Origin: Mercurialis annua
Taxonomy: Eukaryota; Streptophyta; Magnoliopsida; Malpighiales; Euphorbiaceae
Length of the DNA stretch: 64,000 nt
Direction of reading: 5' to 3'
NCBI RefSeq assembly: GCF_937616625.2
Contig: NC_065572.1
Location: 54,609,653-54,673,652, forward strand
Shown here: in pieces, positions 23,690 to 35,819 of the stretch
How the letters are laid out: every line of letters starts with the position of its first letter
Numbering within the stretch: the first letter of the stretch is position 1
Notes under the pieces: model-generated
What the model saw: the letters and a program-made list of their open reading frames with translations, nothing else
The model's database searches: none
What the model was told of the DNA's origin: nothing
Translations under genes and position numbers: made by a program

Positions 23690-24540
23690 TAATCAAAATT
23701 AGTTGAAATTTAATTACGGTGTGACCAAAGTTGTTTTTACAAAAATACTATTTTCATTTGCAAAAATACAATTTTAGTTTACTAATAGTTTAATAACGGT
23801 TTACTAAATATCTGTTTACTATAAGTTCATTAACAGTTTATTAATGGTCTACTATCGGTTTACTTAAAAACCATATTACTATTTTTTAATTTTAAATTAT
23901 AAAATATTAAAATGAATTATTACTTAATTTACTATGAATTTACCAAGAGTATTATAGAAATGTAGTTAATTAGTTTCAGATTTATTACTTTTATTTTAAG
24001 AAATAAGTTTACTATCGATTTATTTGAAAACGAATTTACTAATGATTTACTAAAAAAGTCAAATTAGTTTACTGACAGTTTACTAACTGCCAGTTTGTAA
24101 AAAAATAATCAGTTTACTTTGATATTAATTTTTCTTTATCAAAAAGCTGCAAAATTAGAGTAAAGTAGAAAAAGTACATATTACACCAAAAGTAGATTTA
24201 TTTTCAGAATTTATCCCCGCAAATTGGTTAGAAAACGAACATTATAGGCAAATATAGTTCAAAAAAAGATAAACAGGTGAAACAGGTTCAATTAGATATT
24301 CCACTGTCAAAAAACAAAAACCATTAAATTACTTGCCACCAACAATCGCAAGAAAAAGAAAATGTTTCGTACGACGCCATTGATCACCAAAAACCACTCC
24401 GACCAAGAAGAAGAACTTGTCCCATACGGCGTTGTTGATCGCCAAGAAACACCGCACTATCAAAACATCTAAAAAGCACTTGATGAAATTGACAGTAAAC
24501 TCAAATACCCATCACCAGTTTCCCTTCCCGCTAACTGTAT
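23690..24540 (-). repeat. Degenerate GTTTACTA repeat tract with GC-richer leader
   Basis: Bases 23760-24120 are packed with variants of GTTTACTAA(C/T)(A/G)G, more than a dozen in the same direction, e.g. near 23775, 23795, 23810, 24070. A GC-richer leader with ACGACGCC and ATACGGCG lies at 24340-24480; on the minus strand it would come first. The layout resembles the three loci at 33.5, 36.1 and 38.7-40.4 kb. No termini resolved. Confidence 0.4.
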
Positions 24541-25321
24541 ATTTCAATAGATCGAACGGTAAAAACATTGAGTAAAATTGTGAAAAAGAAAAAAAGAAGA
24601 AGATTGTGGCAATTTTATAGCGAGACATGAAAATTCGTATTAGTGAGATCATTTTGTTGTTTAACCGTGTACTTGTCTAATTATCTCTATAGAAATTCCA
24701 TAGTATGGGCCCAGTGACGAATAGTATAGTTGGAACCATCTTGCACAAAACCAATTAGGTTATGCACGTTAAACATCATTAACTTCCACTTATAAATAAT
24801 TTGACATCCTCTTAATTAATTGATGTGGGATTCTCTTATAATATGATTGTTTTCTAATTAAATTCATAGAATAAAACCAAATAGAAAAACCTAATCAGAT
24901 TTAAAAATCAAATGAACTAAATGATTAACTCCGTTGAAAAAATTTCTATTTTTATAATTTCAGTTCAATCTAATTTTTAAAAAATATAAAATTTTTGGCT
25001 TAAGTTAGGTTGGAACTGAATTACACCCTGTAGTTTTGTTAAAGTAAGGCTAAATTTGGAAATGAATTATGATGTGAGTTTAATTGTAAATAAATGACAA
25101 AACTAGGGGTTGTTTGGAGGAAGAAATGTCTATAATATGATGGCATAGTGTCATTAACGTTTATGTGTTGATTGGAATGAGTTGGGCCAGTTGGCTGTAA
25201 GTACAGTTGCATTGAGGTCGACTTTTATTTCTAACTTAAAATTATTCTCTGTCTACCTTCATAACATATCACCACCAACAACAAGAATATCATTAAGGTA
25301 TATTATTATGGTTTCTTAATT

Positions 25322-25337
25322 TCTATATATATATATG
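25322..25337 (+). promoter_or_regulatory. Likely TATA box of the PCaP1-like gene
   Basis: TCTATATATATATATG lies about 160 bp before the start codon at 25494, a usual distance for TATA box plus a short 5' UTR. The stretch 24541-25321 before it is AT-rich with no gene. No transcript evidence is available. Confidence 0.45.
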
Positions 25338-25493
25338 CTTTTATTAGCCTAGCTAACATGTAATTTTTATTTTATTTGATAAATTTAGTGATACCCTTTT
25401 ATTTGAAAACATTTTTGCTATTGATTCTTGAAATTTTGGAATATTTTTGCTTATTGGAATTTATTTTCTTGAATTTGAAGAAGAAAATAAAAT

Positions 25494-27092
25494 ATGGGGT
25501 ATTGGAAATCAAAGGTTCTTCCAACAATCAACAAGGTTTTCAAGAAGGAGAGCACAGCCAAGAAAGCTGCTGCAGCTGAAGCTTGCAAATCCTTTGATGA
25601 GTCTAAGGTTTTTCATTAATTTCATTTTTTAATTGTAAAACTTGCATGTAATTATGTACAACTTGCTAATTTTTGCATGTTTTTTTGATTGTAGGAAGAA
25701 ATAAACAAGGTGTTTGAAGATAACAAGACTGATCTCCAGCCTAAGGTTTTAGAAATCTATGAAGCTTCTGCAGTTGAACTCAAGGTCAGCATAACAAATA
25801 CAACAGAAAGATGTTTTATTTTTTAAATTTTTTAAATTTCTGAAGTATGGAAATTTTATTTCTTAAATTTGAAATTCTGCGAGATCTAAAGATCGAAAGA
25901 ATTTTCCGTGCATCGTATTATATTATGTTTTGATTATTGATGTCATGCTTTTTCGATCATCTCACCAAATACTAGCTAGCTTTTACGTTTTTCGATATAA
26001 TTAATAATCATCTCATCAAATATGTTCCGATTAATTATAACAAAAAAAACTATGTTCCGGTTATTTTTTTGATTTCTTTCATATTATTTTTTTAACTATC
26101 TTACTAAATATCAGCTAGCGCTCGTGTTATGTTTTTTTTTACCTCTTTCCGTATTATCATTTTTTCATTGTCCTCTTTTTTGGTTTGTTTATTTTATATT
26201 TTTCTCAATATGTATAGCTGCCTATTTGAAGTATTTGTTACATATATTAATATGTTACCTCCTTGTTTTAAACTTGAAATCAGAGTTTAGTGAAGGATCC
26301 TAAAGATGCAGGATTAAAGAAACACTCTGCTTTGGTACAAAAGTTCCTTGATGAGCTTGCTACAATTGGTAAAATTTATTATTCTTATATCTTAATTTTC
26401 TTCCTTTTCTCTGGACAAAAGGTATAAAATCCTTTAAGTTTTTCAAAAAAGAGTATATAAATATTTTTAATTATTATTTTACTATTTAGGCTCTTAAATT
26501 TTTTAAACAGTGCAAATAAAACCTCACGCTTGAAAAAAAAACCACAAAAATAACTGAAAAATTCGAGAGACTAAGTTGTGATAGATAAATTAAAAGGGTT
26601 TATATGTTCTTTAAAAAAACTTATTTTTGCACTTTTTCAAACGTTGAGAGTTTAAATGGCACAACAATAATAAACAGAGCTTATATTTTTTTTTCTGATA
26701 AATATAAAGGGTCATTATGTACCTTTAGCCTTTTATTTTATTATCACCTAATTGTTGTGTATTTGTTTAAAAAAAAAACAGAGTTTCCAGGATCAAAAAC
26801 AGTGTCAGAAGCATCAACAAAATTTGGAGCAGCATATGTATCAGCTCCAATCTTCTTTATATTTGAGAAGGTCTCCACTTTTCTTCCCGTCGAAGAAGAG
26901 AAACCAAAGGAGGCTGCCGGAGAGGAAACAACCACCACAGAAAAGGAGATTGTAGTTGAGAAGCCAGCAGAAGCTCCAGTTTCAGTGGAAGCAACACCGG
27001 CTGAGCCACCTGCCAAAGCGGCGGAGGAAGCTGTTGTACCGCCGCCACCTGCTACCAAAGTGGAGGAAGCTGCAGAACCTCCAAAGGCTTGA
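25494..27092 (+). CDS. PCAP1: Plasma membrane-associated cation-binding protein 1-like (DREPP family), 4 exons
   Basis: Exons 25494-25607, 25695-25784, 26284-26368 and 26782-27092 join in frame through GT/AG introns to a 199-residue protein. It starts MGYWKSKVLPTINKVFKK and continues with KKAAAAEACKSFDESK, TDLQPKVLEIYEASAVELK, KDPKDAGLKKHSALVQKFLD and FPGSKTVSEASTKFGAAYVS. This is the DREPP/PCaP1 family known from Arabidopsis. PCaP1 is a hydrophilic protein anchored to the plasma membrane by N-myristoylation at Gly2; its Lys-rich N-terminus binds phosphoinositides and Ca2+-calmodulin. Gly2 and the basic N-terminal stretch are present here. The C-terminus is acidic and rich in Glu, Pro, Ala and Thr, ending PPKA, somewhat shorter than the 225 residues of Arabidopsis PCaP1. 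It has no transmembrane segment. The start is fixed by the family sequence MGYW; the longer open frame from 26604 reads intron 3. It is the only gene in the window that looks intact. Confidence 0.95.
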
Positions 27093-29091
27093 AGATATTG
27101 TTAAAAGTTATTAATGATAAAATATTGAAGAAATGATTTGTTATTCTTTATTTTGTTTATCCTTTCTTGTGATTTTTCTTTGGATTGTATTTTTTTTTGT
27201 CTCACTTTGTGAAGTTATTAAATTGTGATATTTTATTATAGTCCTAGTAAATTTGGTAGTGAAATGGTGGGATACTAATTAAGTTCCTTCACTCTTTATT
27301 TTTTTTAATGTTTTCATTCATATTATACAGATTATAAATATTTTTTGTAATGTTTTGTATTAACTTTTGTCAACTCATGATGCTGTGTGAATATATATAA
27401 TTTGTAGTAATTGGAACTTATATAAATTAGTTATGTAAAGAAATTAAAAAGAAAACAATTTAATTTTGAAATGATTAAATAGATTTATTAATTTTTTTCT
27501 CTTGAGTTACCTATTTTAAAACATTTGTGTGAGTAGAAGCGTGGATTTTGGGGTTCTGTTCGCCCAGCCTTATGTCAATACTCTATTCTGGACAGGTTTT
27601 GATAAAGTGTGGAGTCGCCACCTACCTCAGCTACAAATGCCTTTTACATCGACTCGATAACTTTACTCGCTTATGGGTAAAGTTACCGTACGCCGACCAA
27701 AGACTAGGGTTCGTGGACCTCTCCGAGACTCGTGCAGCTTGACTTATTAACCTCTATTTTACTTTACTTACTGGATGCATCTATATCATCTCAACATACA
27801 TTGTAACTCACAGGATATATTGTTGGAAATGTAAACACTTATGAAAGCTGTAAACACGTTTGACGCGCATATGACTCAATTTAGACTAGTAAATAACAAT
27901 TACTCCTAACATACATCTAGACCTGGCGGTTTCTAACAAGTAAAAAGTGTTGGCTGGTTTGGATATTTTACATGCACAAAGCTTAAACCGAGAGTATAAG
28001 TTTGATTGATTTTATTAGGTGATTCTTGAAATCATATGCAACCTCTAACTACATTTTATATGCAATCCTTAAGATGTCTAGGTGATTGGCTGGAATTGAT
28101 TTGATTGCTAAATTACGTTGTTAGTCCTTTAACCTGTTAATACTTGGATTTGCATGCTTTTGGAAAGCTGTAAACATTGCAAACATGTTTAAGGGCAGTT
28201 GCTATGCATATAAGGTGAGAAATATTTTTAAACCTTGTATATGACCGTTGGTGTGGTCAGAACTTGTTATCGAGCAAAATATGAAAGTTGTCCGTCTCGT
28301 CGATACGATTCTATTGGTTCCAATCAGGATCGATTCCAAATTTGGATGGACCCAGAATCTGGTCTGGAAGTTGCTACATTTGCCGGTTGCGGGCTTATGA
28401 GCCCGAATTATATTATCGGCTACAAGTTTGGGCTTTGAAGCCCGGATTACATTGAGTCTGGCCCACTATAGTTCATAAAATTAAATTACATCAAAAACCC
28501 TAAATCTGGGCTCAAACATGGCCTAATTTCGATATCAAACGAGCCCAAAAACCTAAAAACAAGTTTGGGACGAGTCTAGAATGATCTGGAAGCGATTCTG
28601 GAAATACGGGGAGGGACGAACTGGGCGCCGGTTGTAGTGCCGGCGGTGCCAGTTCACACTTGCAGCGGCGCTAGTTGTAGTGGTGGCAGCATCGTTACGG
28701 GCAGAGGCAGCAATTTCATTTTTTGGTGATTTTCTCGACAACTTTTCATGCAAACACGCTCAAAAAGACATTGAACGTATAGGAAAACATTATATATAAT
28801 TTGGGAATCGATCTAAGATGATTAAACAAACAATAAACACCCTAAATCATGTTTTTAAGGCAGTTTTAATGAAAAAGACGACAGACACGCCAAAACACAA
28901 AAAGAGACAGTTTTAATTCTAACATGGTCCCTAAGTGCAGAAAATCAAAGGGTTTGAATTTAATTGAATAAAAGTGATATGAAAGACCTAAAACATGTTT
29001 TCTACTCCAGTTTTAACCCAGTTTGCAGAAAAAAATATTAAGATAGCAATTATGGCAAAAACATAATTTTATACCAAAATTTAAAAATGAC
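27093..29091. other. Region downstream of PCaP1; probable old retroelement debris
   Basis: No gene supported. 27540-27750 (GGAGTCGCCACCTACC, then AGACTAGGGTTCGTGGACCT) and 28230-28760 (paired GGGCTTATGAGCCCG and GGGCTTTGAAGCCCG motifs, then a GC-rich stretch) resemble repetitive plant DNA, perhaps pieces of LTRs, but I could find no termini. Small frames at 27548, 28235 and 28553 have no family resemblance. Confidence 0.35.
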
Positions 29092-29100
29092 AATCTATAA

Positions 29101-29410
29101 AGGCCACATAACCAAAAACAGCCAAATCTTTGAAAAATATTTGACAAAAGTCCAAAACTTTTTAGTTTTATCCAATTTATCCTGAAACGCATGATTTTAT
29201 TTTAATAATGTCCAACTATGTGATTTTGCTCATGTGGCGCCTACGTGGCACTGTTGTGGCATGCTACACATCAGCCCCACATAAGTAAAATTGTGTAGGT
29301 TGACATAATTGAAATAAAATCATGCGTTACAGGACAAATTGGATAAAATTGAAAGGTTTGAACTTTTGTGAAACCCTCATGGAAGATTTAACCTTTTTTA
29401 GTCATTAGGC
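29101..29410. mobile_element. 310-bp Mutator-type MITE, imperfect TSD
   Basis: Inverted ends AGGCCACATAACC and GCCTAATGACT lead into arms containing TTTTATCCAATTTATCCTGA and its mirror. Flanks AATCTATAA and AATCTACAA differ at one of nine bases. The same family as 22855-23153, with a GC-richer loop (GTGGCGCCTACGTGGCAC). Confidence 0.75.
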
Positions 29411-29419
29411 AATCTACAA

Positions 29420-31402
29420 ATGGCTAATATGCTGAAAACCTACCAACCTTTTTTTTTTCAACAGCACCTTGATGTTGTAAATCGGTCAATTGCACTCCGA
29501 CGTTGTTTAATTAATTTCAATTCTATCATGAAACATCAAATTGAAGTATTTTCATTTGAATGACATTCAAAATAGACTCTTCATATTTATCGAATACTCT
29601 AAATATTTTTTTATGTTATAAATTACACAAAAAACCATATTTTTGACAAAATAAAATAATTAATATTAAAAACATTAATTTAAATAAGTTAATTAGACAA
29701 AAGGACTTTAACTCCGCCGCTGCCTCCCACGGACTCGCTATCTGCCCTTAGACCTACTGCCGTCTTCCATAGAGGAGGAGTAAGGTCTGCTCATCCTTCC
29801 ATGTAAGGACAAGGTCGTCTCCACGGAGTAACCAAAACCAGCAGCAGGTTTCTCCAAAAACCAGCTACTGATTTCTTTGTTGGACGGCGGCGGTTCGTAA
29901 ATCGAAAGAGTACAGCTGGCGGCGGCAGGTCGTGGGTCCCACGAAGGCAGTAGTGGATCCGAAGAATATCGATTTTTATTTTATTTTTAATAAAATTGAA
30001 AATTTAATTATATATCTATCTCATTAATTTTTTTTATTTAGTATTTGTTTGAATTTTTTTAAGTTAAAATACTTGTTTGAATTTTTTTAAGTTATAAGAC
30101 TTGTTTGAATTTGTAGAAATAAAAAAATATATTATATGACCCTTAAATTGGTTGCTTTAAATATTTCCGTCCTTATAGTAATACGATCATTTAATTTTTT
30201 TAATTTAAGGTGTTTTTAAAAGTCAAAAATAGCAAATAAGATAAAATTGACCGTATTATAAGATAGGAGTGCTATTAAAAAAAAATAAAGGTCGATCGTT
30301 TTTCTAACATATCATCCTTTATAAACTATAAGGATACACTTGGAAAATCTTGAAAACTTGGGATTGCAGAGGTAGCATGGAGAAGAGTGAATCTTTGTCT
30401 AGCATGACAAAGTAAGTGCGGGCTACTGACGTTTGTTCCTCAGCGCCGCCGTGTAAGGTTTATCAGAGCAAAGTGTGTTAAGTTAGTAGAGCTGCTGAGT
30501 TGTTTGCGTAAGGATATTTGTTTTTGTGGGAAAGATAACGACATCTTTTCAATTATATATGCTTCAGATAATGATGTCTCACCTATATATATCAACCTTA
30601 TTATTTCTATATGATGACACAAATTTTTTATCATTTGTATTGACGCAAATTTAAAAAACAAAATTTCCCATATTTAAAATTAGTAATAAGATTTCTATTA
30701 TATGTGTTTAGTTATAGGATGGCGATATTTTGATAAGACAAGAGCAATTTTTAGAATTCTGATATTATTATCCTTTTTAATTATTTTCTTTCATAGTTAT
30801 CTTTTAAATTCTTAAATTATTGTTATTTAATAGTAATCAATCTTAAAACACACGGATGGGAGACATGCACATTTATGTTAATATTTTTTTTATTTAATAA
30901 AATACATGTATTAATTAAAAAATTATTAAAATAATCATTAGAGTTAATTAGAATTAGAGAATGAGCTAAAATAAACTACTTATAATACTATGTAGAGATA
31001 ATTGTTTATAGTAATAATTCAAATAGACTACTTTAATATTTAATAGCTATTATTTTAATTATTATTTAATCATTTAAAATTTTAATTAAGATAGATTATT
31101 AATTTAATTATTATTTAATATTTTCAATTTGTATTCTCTATAAATAAAATAGACTACTCCTAATTAACTATTATATCAATAATTATTGCTAATTTATGTT
31201 TAAACATAATTTATAAATATAAAAAAATTATTAACTAAGCATACATATAATATTTTGACGAGTCACGTGTGAAACACGTAAATCGACACTAATATTGTAA
31301 ATGAGTGTATACGAAGATTGAAAAAAAAAAACAATAAGCGAAATACACAACTAGAATAAATATATTTAAATGAGTTTGCGGGTTCAAACTGTATTAACAT
31401 GT
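29420..31402. other. Intergenic stretch with possible decayed MITE
   Basis: 29440-29500 and 30230-30310 contain weakly inverted sequences (ACCTTTTTTTTTTCAACAGC and ACCTTTATTTTTTTTTAATA read from the right), which may be the ends of an old element. Inside, 29700-29960 is unusually GC-rich (GCCGCTGCC, ACGGCGGCGG) but gives no open frame that I recognise. 30660-31400 is AT-rich with no feature. Confidence 0.3.
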
Positions 31403-31410
31403 ACGTATAG

Positions 31411-31986
31411 TAGACCTGGCAATTCGTGTATGCGGGTCATAAACGGGTTAAACCCGTTTAGATACGAACACGATTAGGCTAAACACGAACACGACACGAT
31501 TATTAATCGGGTTGTATATATAAAATCAACACGACACGGATATTACACGGGTTACACGACACGACACGTATAAACACGTTTATATAAACGTGTTACTGGA
31601 TCAACCCGTTTAAAGTGACACGTTTAAACCCGTTTAATTGTTTAACTACTTTTTTAATTTATTTAATATAATATTAAAAGAATTATTACTATATTTTGAG
31701 ATAAATACTACTTTAATTATATATAATATAATTTTTTTATTAAAATTAAGAATTTAATAACATTTAAATTATAAAAATAAATAATTTTTAATTAAAAATA
31801 CTTAACCGTGTTTAAACGGGTTTAAACGAGTTAGGCGTGTATAACCCATTTAGACCCGAAATTAATCGTGTCATAAACGGGTTGACCCGTTTATGACCCA
31901 AACTCATTTACATCAAACTCAAACCCGTTTAACTTCGTGTCGTGTCGTATCATTTAATCGTGTCGTGTATAAAATTGTCAGGTCTA
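31411..31986. mobile_element. Nonautonomous hAT element, TSD ACGTATAG
   Basis: Inverted ends TAGACCTGGCAATT and TAGACCTGACAATT; both flanks are ACGTATAG (31403-31410, 31987-31994), an 8-bp hAT duplication. Subterminal regions are dense in ACACGACACG and AAACCCGTTTA motifs in both orientations, around an AT-rich middle. No transposase. Confidence 0.9.
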
Positions 31987-32120
31987 ACGTATAGCCGTTT
32001 AAAATTTAAAGTTAGAATTTATCTCCCGCATGAGACCTAGTTATTCAATTCAAGTGACTATTGATATGAATATGAAAAGTTTATAAGTGTGGTCGTTTCA
32101 TAGTTAGAAATCATATAATC

Positions 32121-32556
32121 GGGTTATTGATTCTGGGAGTCATTGTACTTTCCCAAAATTGCAAAATGGTCACCGAACAATTTTTTGTTCCAAAATGATC
32201 ACTGTACTTTGTGATTAGTAACTTGCGGCGATCACCAAATGAAATCCGATGACTTTTATCCTACGTGGCTTGCCGGAAGCTTACTCACACCTTCCTCTTG
32301 CCATGTCATTGTCGATATCACTCTTATTTGTCTACATCATCATCTTCTTCCTTAATTTTTTTAAACATTTTCCGGTAAAAAAAAGGTGTGAGTCAGCTTC
32401 CGGCAAGCCACATAGGACAAAAGTCACCGGATTTCATTTAGTGATCGCCGGAAGTTACTAATCACAAAGTATAGTGACCATTTTAGAACAAAAAATTGTT
32501 CGGTGATCATTTTGCAACTTTAAAAAAATATAATAACTTCCAGAATCAATAACCCC
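32121..32556. mobile_element. 436-bp Mutator-type MITE, TSD CATATAATC
   Basis: Ends GGGTTATTGATTCTGGGAG and, inverted, GGGGTTATTGATTCTGGAAG. Flanks CATATAATC at 32112-32120 and 32557-32565. Arms of about 190 bp include GAACAATTTTTTGTTC and GCTTGCCGGAAGCT. The frame at 32249 is part of an arm and not a gene. Confidence 0.87.
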
Positions 32557-32876
32557 CATATAATCGGAACACCTCATATAATCGGTAATACTAAAAGAAA
32601 TCGGTATTTTACAAGTTAACTTATATGGTTTGAAGTATTTTACTTTAAATTTCTTAATTAATGTCCTACTGTCAGATTAGATGTTCAATTTGTCAATCTG
32701 ATTTCCAAAGACAATCAACTGAAATTAAGATGAATAAAATTTCGATCTTTTGTCTCGATTGAACTCTAATAACTCTTCCTTTGATATTATATATTCCCTC
32801 TGGCCATCTGTTTCAGATATCTATTTAACCAGTAAAATATTTATAAAATTATTTTTTAAATACTTATTTTTAAAAA

Positions 32877-33379
32877 GGCCTAATGTCTTAAAAAAACCCG
32901 ACCTTTTAGCCATTTTTCAATCATACCCTGACGTTGAAAATTTGTCAATTTTACCCTATTTTGCATTTTTGTGTTTCAATTGTACCCTGAAAAATTAAAT
33001 TAACGTCTTTTGCGTTTGGAAATTTGTTTAAAACATTCTGCATGTCTCGCATATATTAATTGTATATTTTTAAAATTTATTTAAATTTAGTTAAATTAAT
33101 TAAGAATTTAAATTACTGTTAATTTGATTATGGTTTTTAGTTAGTTGTTAAAAATAAAGGACTTATTAGTACTTTTTTGAATAAAAAAGAATTTAATTTC
33201 ATGTTTAGACTTAATTAATTGAATGATTTCATCATTTAAGTAAAAAAATTAACAAAAATTAAAATATTGGGGTACAATTGAAAATGAAAAATTCAAAAGT
33301 GGGTAAAATTGACAAATTTTCAACGTCGGGGTGGAATTGAAAAAAAGTTTAAAGGTGAGGGGTTTTTGAGTGATAGGCC
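32877..33379. mobile_element. 503-bp Mutator-type MITE, TSD TTTTAAAAA
   Basis: Reverse-oriented copy of the MITE at 12846-13348, with the same 503-bp length, ends GGCCTAATGTCTTAAAAAAA and GGCCTATCACTCAAAAACC, and flanks TTTTAAAAA (32868-32876, 33380-33388). Confidence 0.88.
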
Positions 33380-33419
33380 TTTTAAAAAAATATTTACAGC
33401 ATTTTGACTCATCTTTTTC

Positions 33420-34489
33420 TTATTTCCTACGCTATCTATTTTTCTAACTTATTTACAAAAATACCCACTATATATAGATGTCTTATCTCATTTTAGGTTA
33501 AACTTGTACATAGCCATTTTTTTCTCTCTCTTCTCTCTTAAAGTTCTCTTCTTTTCTTTTCGTTTGATTTTCAGTTAGTCTCCTCCGATTACTTTTCTGT
33601 TCGTCTTTTCCGTTCGTTTTTCCGTTCGCGCTTCCGTTCGTCTACTTTCGATGGAATTCTCGTCGTTTCCAGTTGTTTTTCTGTTCGTCTTTTCCGTTCG
33701 CGCTAGTCCGTTCGTCTCTTCCGTTTGCGTTATGAATTTCTCGACTCATTTTTAGATTTGTGTAATTTTTAAGGTTTTTTTGTAATGATTTAAGCAATTT
33801 GTAAATAAATTATTGTAGATCTATAATTTTTTGTTTATAAAATTATTCTATTATTCATATAATTATTTATTTTGTCTTTCTCATATTCATCGATTTGTTT
33901 ATTGTTACTGATTTTGTAAAGAACAAATTGATTTATGGTGCATTTGTAATTTTATAATATATTTACGTTTTAGTGCATTTTTGGTGTATTTATAGTGTAT
34001 TCTGGTGTTTTTCGGAATATCTATGTTTTTTTGGTTTATTTCTACCGTTTTTAGTATGTTTATGGTGCATTTACAGTGTTTATGGTGTATTTGCAGTGTT
34101 TTCATGGTATAAACTATAAAAACACTACAAAATGCCATAAATACACTATATATATATTATATATACACAAACTATGTATACTAATCTTACACTATAAAAA
34201 CACCATAAAACCACTGTATATACACTATTTTTACACTATAAAAAATTAAAAAATTCTAGGAAAAAAATCTATAAAAAATGAATAAATTATTAAAAACTGA
34301 AAAATAGACTGTGCAATCGGTCGGTTCGGTCGACGAACCAAAAACTAAAAACCAAAATTGAAAACCGAAAAAGGTATTTGTGAAATTAAAAAAAAGGTAT
34401 TTCTCGTAAATAAAAAAGTCAGAAAAAAATCAGAACTTGATAGGTAAAAGTGTAAATAAATTACCGAAACATGTATTTCAGGAAATTAC
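33420..34489. mobile_element. Probable fold-back element with C/T-rich leader
   Basis: Weak inverted ends (TTATTTCCT... and, from the right, TAATTTCCT..., each followed by TTATTTACA). A C/T-rich leader at 33510-33750 repeats CTTTTCCGTTCG and TTCCGTTCGCGC. After it comes a tract of TTTATGGTGTATTT-like units (33920-34130) followed by their reverse complements (34130-34240). A fragment of CGGTCGGTTCGGT at 34319-34370 resembles the hAT at 37041. No coding sequence; boundaries uncertain. Confidence 0.45.
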
Positions 34490-34572
34490 TATAATATCTA
34501 TCTCCTCCACTTGTCATAGATTGGCATATACTCTAGAGAAAACTAGAAAAAAAACTTTTTTTAAAAAATAAT

Positions 34573-35758
34573 GGCTTAATGGCACCAAAAATTAGAAACT
34601 TTAGCGTGTTTGACACATTTAACCCAAACTTTCAATTTTGGCAATTTCAGACATAAACTTTTAATTTTTTGCAATTCGAGCTACCAACCGAAATTCCGAT
34701 CTGAGACTTCATATGTGGACATCGGAGCTGCCACGCTGTATCATTTCAGTCTACGTATTAAACTCACCGTTTTGTGAAAAATGCTTCTAAAAACAAATGA
34801 CACCGTTTTATGCATACCAAATTAACCCTAAGTTTATTTTTACCATCTTCTTTCTGTCATTCTGAGCCCTAGCCGTTTCTTCTCTTCTCACCAAGTAGAA
34901 AATTAGGTCTTCTCTTCTCTACCAAGATCGTTTCCTTTTCTTTTCTTCAATGTCAGACCGTAAACGATTATTTTGCACACCTAGAGATTTTGATGTAGGA
35001 TCCATTGCAAGAGGCACAAATGAAACATTCTCCTATGCCTCTTCTGCAAGCTCAGTTCCTATTAAGGAATGTCAGCATGAAACGAGAGCTATGTGCTACA
35101 TTTCATACACTGATAAGGACCCAGGCAGGAGATTTTGAAAATGCCCATACAGACGGGTAAGTAAAAATTTATTAACTCTGTTGTAGTGAAATATTTGATG
35201 ATTGCGAGTTTGTGAAATATTTGTTTGCTTAAAAACGAATTGGGTTTTGCTTCTTGTAGTTTGATGATTGCGATTTTATGGAATGGAAGAAAGGAAAGGA
35301 AACGATCTTGGTGGAGAAGAGAAGACATTGAAGAAAAGGAAAGGAAACAATCTGTGTTTATAATCGTTTACGATCTGACATTGAAGAAAAGGAAAGGAAA
35401 CGATCTTGGTGGAGAAGAGAAGACCTAATTTTCTACTTGGTGAGAAGAGAAGAAACGGCTAGGGCTCATAATGACAGAAAGAAGATGGTAAAAATAAACT
35501 TAGGGTTAATTTGGTAAGCATAAAACGATGCCATTTTGTTTTAGAAGCATTTTTCACAAAACGGTGAGTTTAATACGTGGACTGAAATGATACAGCGTGC
35601 CAACTCCGATGTCCACATAGGAAGTCTCAGATCGGAAATTCGGTCGGTAGCTCGAATTGCAAAAAATTGAAAGTTTATGTCTGAAATTGTCAAAATTGAA
35701 AGTTTGTGTTAAATGTGCCAAACACGCTAAAATTTCTGATTTTTGGTGCCATTTAGCC
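34573..35758. mobile_element. Mutator-type element with long inverted arms and captured GRF zinc-finger exon
   Basis: Ends GGCTTAATGGCACCAAAAAT and, inverted, GGCTAAATGGCACCAAAAAT. Both flanks are AAAAATAAT (34564-34572, 35759-35767). The arms are about 400 bp (34573-34970 and 35355-35758) and include CCCTAGCCGTTTCTTCTCTT in both orientations. The interior carries the GRF zinc-finger fragment of the next entry. The right arm shows an internal duplication of GAAGAAAAGGAAAGGAAAC-type sequence at 35290-35410. Confidence 0.85.
34950..35156 (+). pseudogene. GRF-type zinc-finger exon fragment
   Basis: The frame starts MSDRKRLFCTPRDFDVGS and later reads ECQHETRAMCYISYTDKDPG, RRF, stop, KCPYRR. GRF zinc fingers have C-x-C-G...TSxTxxNPGRRFxxCP. 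YTDKDPGRRF followed by CP is clear, but the second zinc ligand is not Cys (CQH), and a TGA (35136-35138) stands where Trp or another residue is usual after GRRF. The sequence reaches a GTAAGT donor at 35157, as an exon would. It lies within a Mutator-type element and is best read as captured gene sequence, dead as protein. In plants, single-exon-like GRF proteins of this type are often associated with transposons. Confidence 0.65.
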
Positions 35759-35819
35759 AAAAATAATATGGTATCCTATCCGAATAAAAAAATGGAGAAA
35801 ATTATTAAAAATAATATGT

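Noticed and set aside
26744..27058. Minus-strand frames opposite PCaP1 exon 4
   Set aside because: Shadow of the Glu/Pro/Ala-rich plus-strand coding sequence.
26604..27092. 162-codon frame as a separate gene
   Set aside because: The first 59 codons read intron 3 of PCaP1; only 26782-27092 is exon 4.
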